A stretch of 64,000 bases of DNA from Agathobaculum hominis (GTDB lineage Bacteria; Bacillota; Clostridia; Oscillospirales; Butyricicoccaceae), in assembly GCF_014288055.1 (NCBI RefSeq), contig NZ_JACOPK010000007.1, forward strand, positions 62,001 through 126,000. The letters run 5' to 3'. The notes beneath the pieces are model-generated. The model did not search any database, was not told the DNA's origin, and saw only the letters and a list, made by a program, of their open reading frames with translations. Position numbers and translations under genes: made by a program. Positions 34,943-43,465 of this stretch are shown piece by piece (positions within the stretch are counted from its first letter, which is position 1; every line of letters starts with the position of its first letter).

Positions 34943-36361
34943 TTATTTATTGAATTCAATGACCTTGCCCGGGTTGAGGATGAGTCTGTCATCAAACGCC
35001 AGCTTGATGGATTTGTAGAGCCTTATCATGCGCTCGCCGACGAACTCCTCGAGAAATTCCAGACGTCCGTTGCCGATGCCGTGCTCTCCGGAAAGCTGGC
35101 CGCCCAGCTTTTTCGACAGCGCATACAGCTCGGTCAGGCTCGCGTGCGTTGCGCTCTTCCATTCCTCGTCGCTCATCTCCGGACCGCGCAGCATTTCGGT
35201 ATGGATGTTGCCGTCGCCGCAGTGGCCGCAGGGCTCGACGCGGATGCCGTGCGACAGCGCGATGCGCTTGGCCGCCTTGACATATTCCGCGATGCAGGCA
35301 CGCGGAACAACGACGTCGCACTCCTCCTGCGCGACCGAGTCGGCCTTCATGCCCTCCAGGATACCGCCGCGCACCGCCCAGACGGACGCCGCACGCTCCG
35401 GGGTGTTCGCGATGCAGCAGTCGATCGCGCCGTGGGCAAGCGCCGCTTCTGCCGCGGCCTCCACCGCGCTGTCAAGCTCCTGTCTGCTCGATGCGTCGTA
35501 CATGACGATCAGCACGGCCTCGCCCTGCCTGACCGGCAGCAGCTTGCCGAGATTGCGCTCGACGATGTCGATCAGCTCGCGCTCGAGGAATTCGATCGCC
35601 GTCGGGACAAACGGCAGCGCCAGCACCTCGGGCACCATGTCCGCGCACTCCTCCAGACTGCCAAACGGCATGACGAGTGTGCACGAGCAGGTCGGCGCGG
35701 GCAGCAGCTTGAGCGTAACCTGCGTCAGGATGCACAGCGTGCCCTCCGAGCCGATGACCAGATCCTTGATATCGTAGCCGGTGGTGTTTTTAACAACGTT
35801 GGACGAAAAATTCATGATGGAACCGTCCGGCAGGACCGCCTCGATGCAGCGCACGAAATCACGCGTCAGGCCGTAGCGCACGGCCTTCATGCCGCCGGCG
35901 TTCGTGATGACGTTGCCGCCGATCGAGGCGGTCTTTTCACCCGGGTCGGGCGGATAGAACAGACCCTCCGCCGCCGCAGCCGCCTGTACATCGAGCAGCA
36001 GCGCGCCCGGCTCGCAGGTGATGGTCTGGTTTTTGTGATCGACCGGAAAAATACGGTTCATGCGCATGACAGAGAGCATGATGCCGCCGTATTTGCAGGT
36101 CGCGCCGCCGGCAAGGCCGGTGCCCGCGCCGCGGCATACCACAGGGATGTTGTTCTCATAGGCGTACTTCATGATGGCGGAAACCTCGTCGCGGTTTTCG
36201 ATCTCAACATAAAGCTCGGGCGGGAAAACGCCGTATTCCGGCATTTCGTCGCGGTAAAACTCGCGAGCGATCTCATCGCCGACCCACACGCGGTCCTCCG
36301 AGGTGACAGAGCGGATGTACGCAAAATCCTCCTCGGTCATTTTCTTATAGGGATACGGCAC
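34943..36361 (-). CDS. lctD: FAD-dependent lactate dehydrogenase (GlcD/LctD type)
   Basis: The 472-residue flavoprotein belongs to the VAO/GlcD family. FAD-binding PP-loop VCRGAGTGLAGGATCKYGG, then PPDPGEKTASIGGNVITNAG, and C-terminal active-site motifs EPCGHCGDGNIHTE and LSGEHGIGNGRLEF are all present. Together with the adjacent EtfA and EtfB it matches the electron-confurcating lactate dehydrogenase of acetogens (LctBCD), which drives lactate oxidation with NAD by using reduced ferredoxin. Glycolate or another 2-hydroxyacid is possible. It starts 3 bases after the etfA stop. Confidence 0.88.
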   Translation of the reverse strand: MPYPYKKMTEEDFAYIRSVTSEDRVWVGDEIAREFYRDEMPEYGVFPPELYVEIENRDEVSAIMKYAYENNIPVVCRGAGTGLAGGATCKYGGIMLSVMRMNRIFPVDHKNQTITCEPGALLLDVQAAAAAEGLFYPPDPGEKTASIGGNVITNAGGMKAVRYGLTRDFVRCIEAVLPDGSIMNFSSNVVKNTTGYDIKDLVIGSEGTLCILTQVTLKLLPAPTCSCTLVMPFGSLEECADMVPEVLALPFVPTAIEFLERELIDIVERNLGKLLPVRQGEAVLIVMYDASSRQELDSAVEAAAEAALAHGAIDCCIANTPERAASVWAVRGGILEGMKADSVAQEECDVVVPRACIAEYVKAAKRIALSHGIRVEPCGHCGDGNIHTEMLRGPEMSDEEWKSATHASLTELYALSKKLGGQLSGEHGIGNGRLEFLEEFVGERMIRLYKSIKLAFDDRLILNPGKVIEFNK

Positions 36362-36364
36362 GGC

Positions 36365-37555
36365 TCAGTCCTCCTTTCTGTTCTGCACGAGCGCGGTCAG
36401 ACGCGGTACGACCTGATACAGATCGTCCACGATACAGTAATGCGCAGTCTTGAATATCTGCGCTTCCGGGTCGCTGTTGATGGCGACGATGCATTCTGCG
36501 TCCTTCATGCAGGAGGTGAACTGAATGGCGCCCGAAACGCCGCAGGTGATGATAAGCCGCGGGCGCACCGTGCGGCCGGACAGGCCGATCTGGTGCATCT
36601 GGTCGCCGTAGCCGTTCTCGACCATCGGGCGGGTAAACGCGAGCTGACCGCCGAGCGCCTCCGCCAGACGGCGGCACATCGCAACATCCTTTTCACTGCG
36701 CACGCCGCGTCCCGCCACGACCAGAATATCCTCCTCGTCGATGGTCTTCTGCTTTTCTATGACCTCAGAGGACAGGATGCGGATGCGCGAGCGCGCCATG
36801 TCATCGGTCACGGTGCACTTTACCACACTGCCGGTCGGATTCTGCACGCGCTCTGCGCGGTCCATGACGCGGTAGCGCACGGTCGCGAACTGCGGGCGCG
36901 AGCGGCGGATGGCGATCTGCGCCATGATGTTGCCGCCGAACGCCGGGCGGATCTGAACCATATCCGTACTCGGCTCGATGTCGAGTGTCGTACAGTCCGC
37001 AGTCAGACCGGTATGGAACCGGGTGGACAAACGCGGCGCGAGTGAGCGGCCGAGCGCTGTTGCGCCGATGAGCACCGAACTTGGCTTTGTTGCCGCAATG
37101 CAGTCCGCGACCGCATCCGCGCAGCAGTCCGCACGAAAGCCCTCAAAGCCCGGATGCTCATAGACATAGACCGTGTCCACGCCGTACGGCAGCAGCTTTT
37201 TGGCGTTCTCCGCCGTGCCCTCGCCGCCGACGAGCACGCAGTTCACCTTGTAACCGACCTTGCGCGCCATTTTTCGCGCCTCACCGATCAGCTCGAATGC
37301 AACCGGATGAATATCGCCGCGCTCCTGCTCGACGTAAACCAGAAAATCGCTCCATTTGCTCTTGTCCACTGTGTTTGCGCGCTGCTCGAAGCGGATCGCG
37401 CCTTCCGGACAGCTGCGCACGCACATGCCGCACATGCGGCAGGCATCGCCCACAGCAATCCCCTTCGCCTCGATGCTGAGCGCACCGAACGGACATTTAT
37501 CAATACATTTGCCGCAAAGCGTGCACTTTGCAGCGTCAAACTTCAGAAAATCCAT
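36365..37555 (-). CDS. etfA: Electron transfer flavoprotein alpha subunit with N-terminal 2[4Fe-4S] domain
   Basis: The 396-residue protein begins with a ferredoxin-like module (residues about 1-60; CTLCGKCIDKCPFGAL and CRMCGMCVRSCPEGAI). The EtfA body follows, with its FAD signature VAGRGVRSEKD and RLIITCGVSGAIQFTSCM near the end. The extra clusters are a mark of EtfA from bifurcating lactate dehydrogenase complexes (LctC). I choose ATG 37555, seven bases after GAGGGGG; a TTG at 37570 is in frame but has no RBS. It lies between etfB and lctD in one operon. Confidence 0.9.
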   Translation of the reverse strand: MDFLKFDAAKCTLCGKCIDKCPFGALSIEAKGIAVGDACRMCGMCVRSCPEGAIRFEQRANTVDKSKWSDFLVYVEQERGDIHPVAFELIGEARKMARKVGYKVNCVLVGGEGTAENAKKLLPYGVDTVYVYEHPGFEGFRADCCADAVADCIAATKPSSVLIGATALGRSLAPRLSTRFHTGLTADCTTLDIEPSTDMVQIRPAFGGNIMAQIAIRRSRPQFATVRYRVMDRAERVQNPTGSVVKCTVTDDMARSRIRILSSEVIEKQKTIDEEDILVVAGRGVRSEKDVAMCRRLAEALGGQLAFTRPMVENGYGDQMHQIGLSGRTVRPRLIITCGVSGAIQFTSCMKDAECIVAINSDPEAQIFKTAHYCIVDDLYQVVPRLTALVQNRKED

Positions 37556-37566
37556 GCTGCGCCCCC

Positions 37567-38355
37567 TCAAATGATCTTTTTCCCGGTCAGAATAGCGAAC
37601 AGGCCGTCGGTCTTTCCGGCCGCATCGCCCTCGAGATAAACCTGCTTTTCGCGCTCGGGGGGCGCGAACATGCGAACGACAGCCGTCGGCGAGCCGATGA
37701 GGCCATAGCGGCTGAGATCTTGATCGGGCAGATCCTCAAACGTCAGCACACGCACCGGACGCGCCGCCGTTTCCTTTTTGAGCAGGTAGGACGGCAGACG
37801 CGGCACACACATATCCTTGTCGACCGTGATCAGGCACGGGTACGGAATTTCCGACTCCTGGGATACGCTGACAAGGTCCTGACGGACACGGATGGCGCTC
37901 TCGTCCGCGCCGGTGATCTCCGCGACCCATGCTGCGTGCGGCAGCGTCAGATGCTCTGCGATCGCCGGGCCGACCTGCGCGGTGTCGCCGTCCGTGGTCT
38001 GCCGGCCGCAGATGATAAGATCCGCTCCGCCCAGCACGGTGATGCCCTGCGCGAGTGCATACGAAGTCGCGAGAACGTCCGCTCCGGCAAACTTGCGGTC
38101 GGACAGAATGACCGCGTCGTCCGCTCCCATCGTGTAGGCGTCGCGCATCATTTCCTCCGTCTGCGGAGGGCCCATGGTCAGCACAGTGACCGTGCCGCCC
38201 AGTTTTTCGCGAAGCTGAAGCGCCGTCTCCAGTGCAAACAGATCATACGGATTGGTGCGGGTATCGCCCGAAAGGCGCTTCATCGCGCCGGTTTCCGGAT
38301 CAATATCGACCTTTGTGCCCGCAGGGACCTGTTTCATACAAACAATAATTTTCAA
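37567..38355 (-). CDS. etfB: Electron transfer flavoprotein beta subunit
   Basis: The 262-residue EtfB starts with TTG at 38355, which gives the family's usual MKIIVCMKQVPAGTKVDID and has AAGGG eight bases upstream; the longer ATG frame would add 23 basic residues not seen in EtfB. AMP/FAD-site features GADDAVILSD, LIICGRQTTDGDTAQVGP and AAWVAEI are present. It is the first gene of the operon and should pair with the adjacent EtfA in a flavin-based bifurcating complex (LctB). Confidence 0.93.
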   Translation of the reverse strand: MKIIVCMKQVPAGTKVDIDPETGAMKRLSGDTRTNPYDLFALETALQLREKLGGTVTVLTMGPPQTEEMMRDAYTMGADDAVILSDRKFAGADVLATSYALAQGITVLGGADLIICGRQTTDGDTAQVGPAIAEHLTLPHAAWVAEITGADESAIRVRQDLVSVSQESEIPYPCLITVDKDMCVPRLPSYLLKKETAARPVRVLTFEDLPDQDLSRYGLIGSPTAVVRMFAPPEREKQVYLEGDAAGKTDGLFAILTGKKII

Positions 38356-38438
38356 AGCTGTTTCCCTTCTTCCCCTGTGGTGCCGGCTGCGCCGACATGC
38401 GCGCTTTTCCTTTTTATCAGTCAAAAGCGATTGCCTTC

Positions 38439-38467
38439 ATTATAGCACTCTCGCCGATAGCTGTCCA
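38439..38467 (-). promoter_or_regulatory. Promoter of the etfB-etfA-lctD-ykvI operon
   Basis: TGGACA (complement of 38462-38467), 17 bases, TATAAT (complement of 38439-38444). Confidence 0.78.
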
Positions 38468-38513
38468 GTATATTTATACCGACCTGCTTATAAAATTACC
38501 AGAGGCGAGTATC

Positions 38514-38609
38514 ATGCCCCTTATCATCGTTCGAAACGACATTACAAAAATGAGCGTAGATGCCATCGTCAACGCGGCCAAGAAATCCCTGCTGGGTGCG
38601 CAGGGATAA
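38514..38609 (+). pseudogene. Truncated macro-domain (ADP-ribose hydrolase) gene, N-terminal 31 codons
   Basis: The peptide MPLIIVRNDITKMSVDAIVN and the following AAKKSLLGAQG match the first strand-helix of macro domains (usual form: VDAIVNAAN-SLLGGGGVDGAIH), but a stop follows immediately where the substrate loop should begin. Nothing further of the domain is found in the next 230 bases. It is best read as a remnant cut short, not a working gene. Confidence 0.7.
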
Positions 38610-38660
38610 AAAACTGTAAAAAGGAACTCCTTTAAAGCAAATGCCGCCCCACAGATGACC

Positions 38661-38704
38661 AACCCCTCCTTCGGATACGCTGCGAGCGAGCCGAAGGAGG
38701 GGTT
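38661..38704 (+). terminator. Perfect 14-bp hairpin in the non-coding stretch 38610-38845
   Basis: Arms AACCCCTCCTTCGG (38661-38674) and CCGAAGGAGGGGTT (38691-38704), 16-base loop, then TTCTTA. The flanking 38610-38845 holds no convincing gene on either strand; it follows the broken macro domain and may be inserted repeat sequence. Confidence 0.6.
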
Positions 38705-38845
38705 TTCTTATGGCAGAATTGGTATCTATCGTGCGGACTGCAAGTGCGGCAAAGCAGGCACGGCGCTGAACTGCGAGGCCATCAGTGTGTCGGTTGTGCT
38801 GCCAAGGCGACCCATGGGCGGCTGCTTTTTCTCGCAGGATAATTT

Positions 38846-39652
38846 TCAATCCTCGTCCCAGCCGAACAGGGATTGTCCATCGGCAAGCGTGCCGATCCGC
38901 TCTATCTCCTCATCTGACAGCTCAAAATCAAACACGCTGAGATTTTCCTGCATACGCTCGCGATGCATGGTTTTCGGAATGACGCCGATGCCGCGCTGCA
39001 CGAGAAACCGCAGTGCAGTCTGCGCGGCTGTTTTACCGTGCTGCGCCCCGATTTCCCTCAGCACCGGCTCCTCAAAAATACGGCGTTTCCCTTCGGTGAA
39101 CGGCGACCATGCCTGCATGACAGTGCCGTTCTCGACGAGCGCGCGCCGCAGCGGTTCACGCGGATAGTAAACGTGCGCTTCGACCTGATTGACCGCCGGA
39201 ATGATACCGCACGAGCGGCAGAATGCGCGGTACTCCCGCGCGTTGAAGTTGGAAATGCCGACTGCGCGCACCGTTCCCGCGCGATACGCCTCACAGAGCG
39301 CACGGTACATTTCAAGCGACGTATCATACGGCTCGTGAATGAGCAGTAGGTCGATATAATCGGTCCCGAGCGCTGACAGCGACTTTTCGATATCGTGCTT
39401 CGCATTTTCATAGCTCGCCGAAGGCTCGAACAGCTTGGTCGTCAGAAAGATCTCATGCCGTGCCAGGCCGCTTTCGCGCACCGCTGCGCCGACAATATTC
39501 TCATTTTCATACATCTGCGCGGTATCGAGCAGACGATACCCTGTTTCAAGTGCGTCCAGAATGCAGCGCTTTCCCGTTTCACCGCGCAGCGTCCATGTGC
39601 CGAAGCCGACAAGCGGCATGCGCACCCCGTTATTCAAAGCAAGATATTCCAT
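38846..39652 (-). CDS. Aldo/keto reductase
   Basis: The 268-residue NAD(P)H-dependent reductase has the catalytic tetrad in LLDTAQMYENEN (Asp, Tyr), IFLTTKLF (Lys) and DLLLIHEPYD (His), plus VGISNFNAREY and the C-terminal cofactor segment GVIPKTMHRERMQENL. Substrate unknown. A promoter TTACAA-N17-TATGAT lies upstream on the minus strand, around 39680-39708. It is transcribed alone and is part of the element cargo. Confidence 0.93.
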   Translation of the reverse strand: MEYLALNNGVRMPLVGFGTWTLRGETGKRCILDALETGYRLLDTAQMYENENIVGAAVRESGLARHEIFLTTKLFEPSASYENAKHDIEKSLSALGTDYIDLLLIHEPYDTSLEMYRALCEAYRAGTVRAVGISNFNAREYRAFCRSCGIIPAVNQVEAHVYYPREPLRRALVENGTVMQAWSPFTEGKRRIFEEPVLREIGAQHGKTAAQTALRFLVQRGIGVIPKTMHRERMQENLSVFDFELSDEEIERIGTLADGQSLFGWDED

Positions 39653-39781
39653 GCTCGTCTCCTTTTACCGTTTTCCCTTATCATATCATGTTTTCCGCGT
39701 GTTTGTAAGGTGTATCATCTGCATTTTCACAGGCTGTGTCCGAAGGCTCCGAACTTTTTTCGCGTCCTGCGCATTTTTTTA

Positions 39782-39810
39782 TTGCAATCTGCCGTCATTC
39801 GTCGTATACT
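39782..39810 (+). promoter_or_regulatory. Promoter of FUSC-like gene
   Basis: TTGCAA (39782-39787), 17 bases, TATACT (39805-39810). Confidence 0.72.
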
Positions 39811-39845
39811 GTTCATTACAGCTTTTTTAGAAAGGACTTCGTTTC

Positions 39846-40901
39846 ATGACGTTTTATCAGGAATTACAGCTTGGTCAGGCGGGTTCAAAGAACCTTATCC
39901 GTGCCTGCGAAACGCCGCACGACCGGCTGCTGCACACGCTCATCTACCTTTTCAAGATCGCGCTTACCGTCAGCTTCTGCTTCTGCTTTGTCACGCTTTA
40001 CAGCATGGCCTTCGGCAGTGCGAACAGCATCGTGGGCGTTGTCGTGCTTCTGTATCTGCTCGTGTTCCGCGCGGCCGATCTCTGCCTGCATATCGGGCAG
40101 TCCACCGCCCTGCTTGCATCATTCCTCGTACTCTCCGCGGCAGCGCCTCATCTCGCACATCTCGCAGGTCCGCTTCCCGGCTTTTTCATCAATCTCGCGT
40201 CTATCGCCTTCCTGATCCTGTTCGGCTGCCATGAGCCGCGCATGTTCAACCAGTCCACGCTCGTACTCGGCTATCTGCTGCTCTATGGCTACGATGTGAG
40301 CGGCCGCGATTTCACGCTCCGTCTGGCGGGCATCGCCTTCGGTGCGCTGCTCGTCTGCACCGTATTCCTCTGCAAGCACCGCAGCCGCAGCATTCCGCTG
40401 CGCATCCGCGATATTCCCGTCGCGTTCTCCCTGCATCATCCGCGCTCGCGCTGGCAGCTCTGCCAGATTTTCTGCGTGCCGCTCGTCGTACTGCTCGCCG
40501 AGCTGGCCGGTCTGCCCCGCGCCATGTGGGCGGGCATCGCCGCCATGTCGGTCATCCTTCCGGCCGCCGAGGATATGCACTACCGGGTGCGCCGCCGTGT
40601 GCTCGGCAATATTGCCGGCGTGCTGTGCTTCGTCATCCTGTATTTTCTGCTGCCGCCCTCCATTTACGCCTTTATCGGCGTGATCGGCGGTATCGGTGTC
40701 GGTCTGTCCGCAAAATACGGCTGGCAGGCTGTGTTCAACACCTTCGGTGCGCTCGCCATCGCAGCAGAAGCCTACGGACTCAAGGCTGCGCTTGGTCTGC
40801 GTCTGCTTCAGAACGTATTCGGCGTGCTGTTCGCACTCGTTTTCTGTCTGCTGTTCAGCCGTTTGCTCGCGCGTTTCTCTGCCCCTGCGGAAAACAACTG
40901 A
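39846..40901 (+). CDS. FUSC-like membrane protein (aromatic acid exporter family)
   Basis: The 351-residue protein has two blocks of hydrophobic helices (about residues 35-180 and 215-345) separated by a short basic segment (KHRSRSIPLRIRD), the layout of small FUSC/aromatic-acid-exporter-like proteins. LPRAMWAGIAAMSVILPAAED matches the FUSC repeat with its conserved W. RBS AAAGGA is 9 bases before the ATG. Substrate unknown. A terminator follows at once. Confidence 0.72.
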   Translation: MTFYQELQLGQAGSKNLIRACETPHDRLLHTLIYLFKIALTVSFCFCFVTLYSMAFGSANSIVGVVVLLYLLVFRAADLCLHIGQSTALLASFLVLSAAAPHLAHLAGPLPGFFINLASIAFLILFGCHEPRMFNQSTLVLGYLLLYGYDVSGRDFTLRLAGIAFGALLVCTVFLCKHRSRSIPLRIRDIPVAFSLHHPRSRWQLCQIFCVPLVVLLAELAGLPRAMWAGIAAMSVILPAAEDMHYRVRRRVLGNIAGVLCFVILYFLLPPSIYAFIGVIGGIGVGLSAKYGWQAVFNTFGALAIAAEAYGLKAALGLRLLQNVFGVLFALVFCLLFSRLLARFSAPAENN

Positions 40902-40906
40902 GCCTT

Positions 40907-40941
40907 ACCGCTCCTCCCTGCATCGGGATGGAGCGGTTTTT
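40907..40941 (+). terminator. Terminator after FUSC-like gene
   Basis: Stem ACCGCTCC/GGAGCGGT (40907-40914 with 40930-40937) with inner TCCC/GGGA and a T6 tail. Confidence 0.88.
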
Positions 40942-40982
40942 ATGTCCTTTTACATTTTTTCTGTCTTTTTCCGTTTTGTTCC

Positions 40983-41011
40983 TTGCTGTCCGTTTGGGAT
41001 AATGCTATACT
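40983..41011 (+). promoter_or_regulatory. feoAB promoter
   Basis: TTGCTG (40983-40988), 17 bases, TATACT (41006-41011). No clear Fur box was seen. Confidence 0.65.
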
Positions 41012-41074
41012 GTTTTCGACAGCGGTGCATGTGCGCCGCTGCATTCCCGGATATGACAAAAAGAGGTAACCTGT

Positions 41075-43417
41075 ATGACACTCAAAGACCTGCCCATCGG
41101 CAAGACTGCAACCATCCGCTCGGTTGGCGGCGAAGGCGCACTGCGGCAGCATTTTCTTGATATGGGTCTTATTCCCCACGGCGATGTGACGATGGTCAAG
41201 TTCGCTCCGATGGGCGACCCGATGGAGCTGCGCATCCACAGCTACGAGCTCACGCTGCGCCTGGCGGACGCAGAAAAGATCGAGATCGAAAACGTCCGCG
41301 ACGCGGTTCCGCTGACGCCGCCTGAACGGCGCGCGCCCGTGCCGCATCCCGGTCTGGGCGAGGGCGGCCGCTTCCACGAAAAACAGACCGAAAATCCCCT
41401 GCCCGAAGGCACTGCACTGACCTTTGCCCTCGCCGGCAATCAGAACTGCGGCAAGACTACGCTGTTCAATCAGCTGACCGGCTCCAACCAGCACGTCGGC
41501 AATTTCCCCGGCGTCACCGTCGACCGCAAGGACGGCGGCATCCGCGGCAAATCCGGTACGCTCGTCACCGACCTGCCCGGCATCTATTCCATGTCGCCGT
41601 ATTCCAGCGAAGAGCTTGTAACGCGCAGCTTTCTGCTCGATGAGCATCCGCGCGGCATCATCAATATTGTTGACGCGACCAATATCGAGCGCAACCTGTA
41701 CCTTACCATGCAGCTGATGGAGCTAGACATCCCGATGGTGCTCGCACTCAATATGATGGATGAGGTACGCGAAAACGGCGGCTCCATTATGGTCAACCGC
41801 ATGGAGGAAATGCTCGGCATTCCGGTCATCCCGATCTCAGCGGCGAAGAATGAGGGCATCGACGAGCTGATCGAACACGCGCTCCATGTCGCGAAATATC
41901 AGGAAAAGCCGGTCGAAATGGACTACTGCGATGCAAACGACGACGGCGGCGCGGTGCACCGCTGCCTGCACGCCATCATGCACCTGATCGAGGATCACGC
42001 TGTGCGCGCAAGTCTCCCTGTCCGTTTTGCGGCGGCAAAGCTCGCTGAGGGTGATCCGCTGATTTTGGAAAAGCTCGACCTTGACGAGAACGAGAAGGAA
42101 ACGCTCGAGCATATCGTCAGGCAGATGGAGACCGAGCGCGGCCTCGACCGCGCCGCTGCTATCGCGCATATGCGCTTCGACTTCATCGATAAGGTATGCG
42201 ATGAGACCGTTGTCCGCCCGCACGAGAGCCGCGAACACCTGCGCAGCGTCCGCATTGACAAGGTGCTCACCGGCAGGCACACCGCCATTCCCTGCTTCGT
42301 CGGCATCATGGGTCTCGTGTTCTTCCTCACCTTCGGTGTGATCGGCAAGCTGCTGTCCGCGCTGCTCAGCATGGGCATCAACGCCCTCGGCGGCGTTGTG
42401 GACAGTGCGCTCACCGCGTGGAACGCTCCCTATGTGCTGCGTTCGCTCGTCATGGACGGTATATGGGGCGGCGTAGGCAGTGTGCTCCAGTTCCTGCCGA
42501 TCATCGTGACGCTGTTCTTCTTTCTCTCGCTGCTCGAGGACAGCGGCTACATGGCGCGTGTGGCTTTCGTCATGGACAAGCTGCTGCGCAAGATCGGTCT
42601 TTCCGGACGCAGCATCGTACCGATGCTCATCGGCTTCGGCTGTACGGTTCCGGGCGTCATGGCGAGCCGCACACTGACCTCGGAACGTGACCGCAAGATG
42701 ACCATCCTGCTCACGCCGTTCATGAGCTGCTCGGCCAAGCTGCCGATCTATGCCTTTTTCTCCGCCGCATTTTTCCCGAAATACAGTGCGCTCGTCATGA
42801 CCGCGCTCTACTTCGGCGGCATCCTCATGGGACTGCTGATGGCGCTGCTCCTGCGCGGCACGATGTTCCGCGGCGAGGCGGTTCCTTTTGTCATGGAGCT
42901 GCCGAATTACCGTCTGCCGGGCGCGAAGAACGTCTGCCAGCTGCTCTGGGACAAGGCGAAGGATTTCCTGCAGCGCGCGTTTACCGTCATTTTTCTGGCA
43001 ACGCTCATCATCTGGTTCCTTCAGACCTTTGATCTGCGCTTTGCCATCGTATCCGATTCCTCGCAGAGCATTCTCGCGATGATCGCAGGCGTGATCGCAC
43101 CGGTTTTCCGCCCGATGGGCTTCGGAGACTGGCGCATTTCGACCGCGCTCATCTCCGGCTTTATGGCCAAGGAGAGCGTCGTTTCCACGCTGACCGTACT
43201 GTTCGGCTCGACTTCTGACATTCTCGCCTGCCTCACGCCGCTCGCAGCAGCCAGCCTGCTGGTTTTCTGCCTGCTGTATACACCCTGCGTCGCAGCGATC
43301 GCCTCGATCAAACGCGAGCTTGGCGGCAAATGGGCGGTTTTCGTTGTCATCGCACAGTGCGTGATCGCATGGCTCGCCGCCTTTGTCGTTCACGGCTTCG
43401 GTACGCTGTTCGTATAA
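41075..43417 (+). CDS. feoB: Fused FeoA-FeoB ferrous iron transporter
   Basis: The 780-residue protein is complete. Residues about 1-75 are a FeoA SH3-like domain (RQHFLDMGLIPHGDVTMV); after a Pro-rich linker come the G domain (G1 GNQNCGKTTLFNQLTG, GNFPGVTVDRK, G3 DLPGIYSM, G4 NMMDEVRE) and the permease core. Gate motifs are PMLIGFGCTVPGVMASRTL and LLTPFMSCSAKLPIYAFF; the C-terminal GFMAKESVVSTLTVLFG is also intact. It imports Fe(II) coupled to GTP hydrolysis. It is a different FeoB subtype from the interrupted host gene and could replace it. Confidence 0.96.
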   Translation: MTLKDLPIGKTATIRSVGGEGALRQHFLDMGLIPHGDVTMVKFAPMGDPMELRIHSYELTLRLADAEKIEIENVRDAVPLTPPERRAPVPHPGLGEGGRFHEKQTENPLPEGTALTFALAGNQNCGKTTLFNQLTGSNQHVGNFPGVTVDRKDGGIRGKSGTLVTDLPGIYSMSPYSSEELVTRSFLLDEHPRGIINIVDATNIERNLYLTMQLMELDIPMVLALNMMDEVRENGGSIMVNRMEEMLGIPVIPISAAKNEGIDELIEHALHVAKYQEKPVEMDYCDANDDGGAVHRCLHAIMHLIEDHAVRASLPVRFAAAKLAEGDPLILEKLDLDENEKETLEHIVRQMETERGLDRAAAIAHMRFDFIDKVCDETVVRPHESREHLRSVRIDKVLTGRHTAIPCFVGIMGLVFFLTFGVIGKLLSALLSMGINALGGVVDSALTAWNAPYVLRSLVMDGIWGGVGSVLQFLPIIVTLFFFLSLLEDSGYMARVAFVMDKLLRKIGLSGRSIVPMLIGFGCTVPGVMASRTLTSERDRKMTILLTPFMSCSAKLPIYAFFSAAFFPKYSALVMTALYFGGILMGLLMALLLRGTMFRGEAVPFVMELPNYRLPGAKNVCQLLWDKAKDFLQRAFTVIFLATLIIWFLQTFDLRFAIVSDSSQSILAMIAGVIAPVFRPMGFGDWRISTALISGFMAKESVVSTLTVLFGSTSDILACLTPLAAASLLVFCLLYTPCVAAIASIKRELGGKWAVFVVIAQCVIAWLAAFVVHGFGTLFV

Positions 43418-43428
43418 AAATACATAGC

Positions 43429-43460
43429 AAAAGAGCATGGAAAAAATTCCATGCTCTTTT
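43429..43460. terminator. Bidirectional terminator between feoAB and MATE gene
   Basis: A perfect 13-bp stem AAAAGAGCATGGA/TCCATGCTCTTTT, 6-base loop. Confidence 0.93.
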
Positions 43461-43465
43461 GCTGT

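Noticed and set aside
38655..39167. A 170-residue plus-strand ORF starting near the hairpin
   Set aside because: Most of it is antisense to the aldo/keto reductase and it has no RBS.
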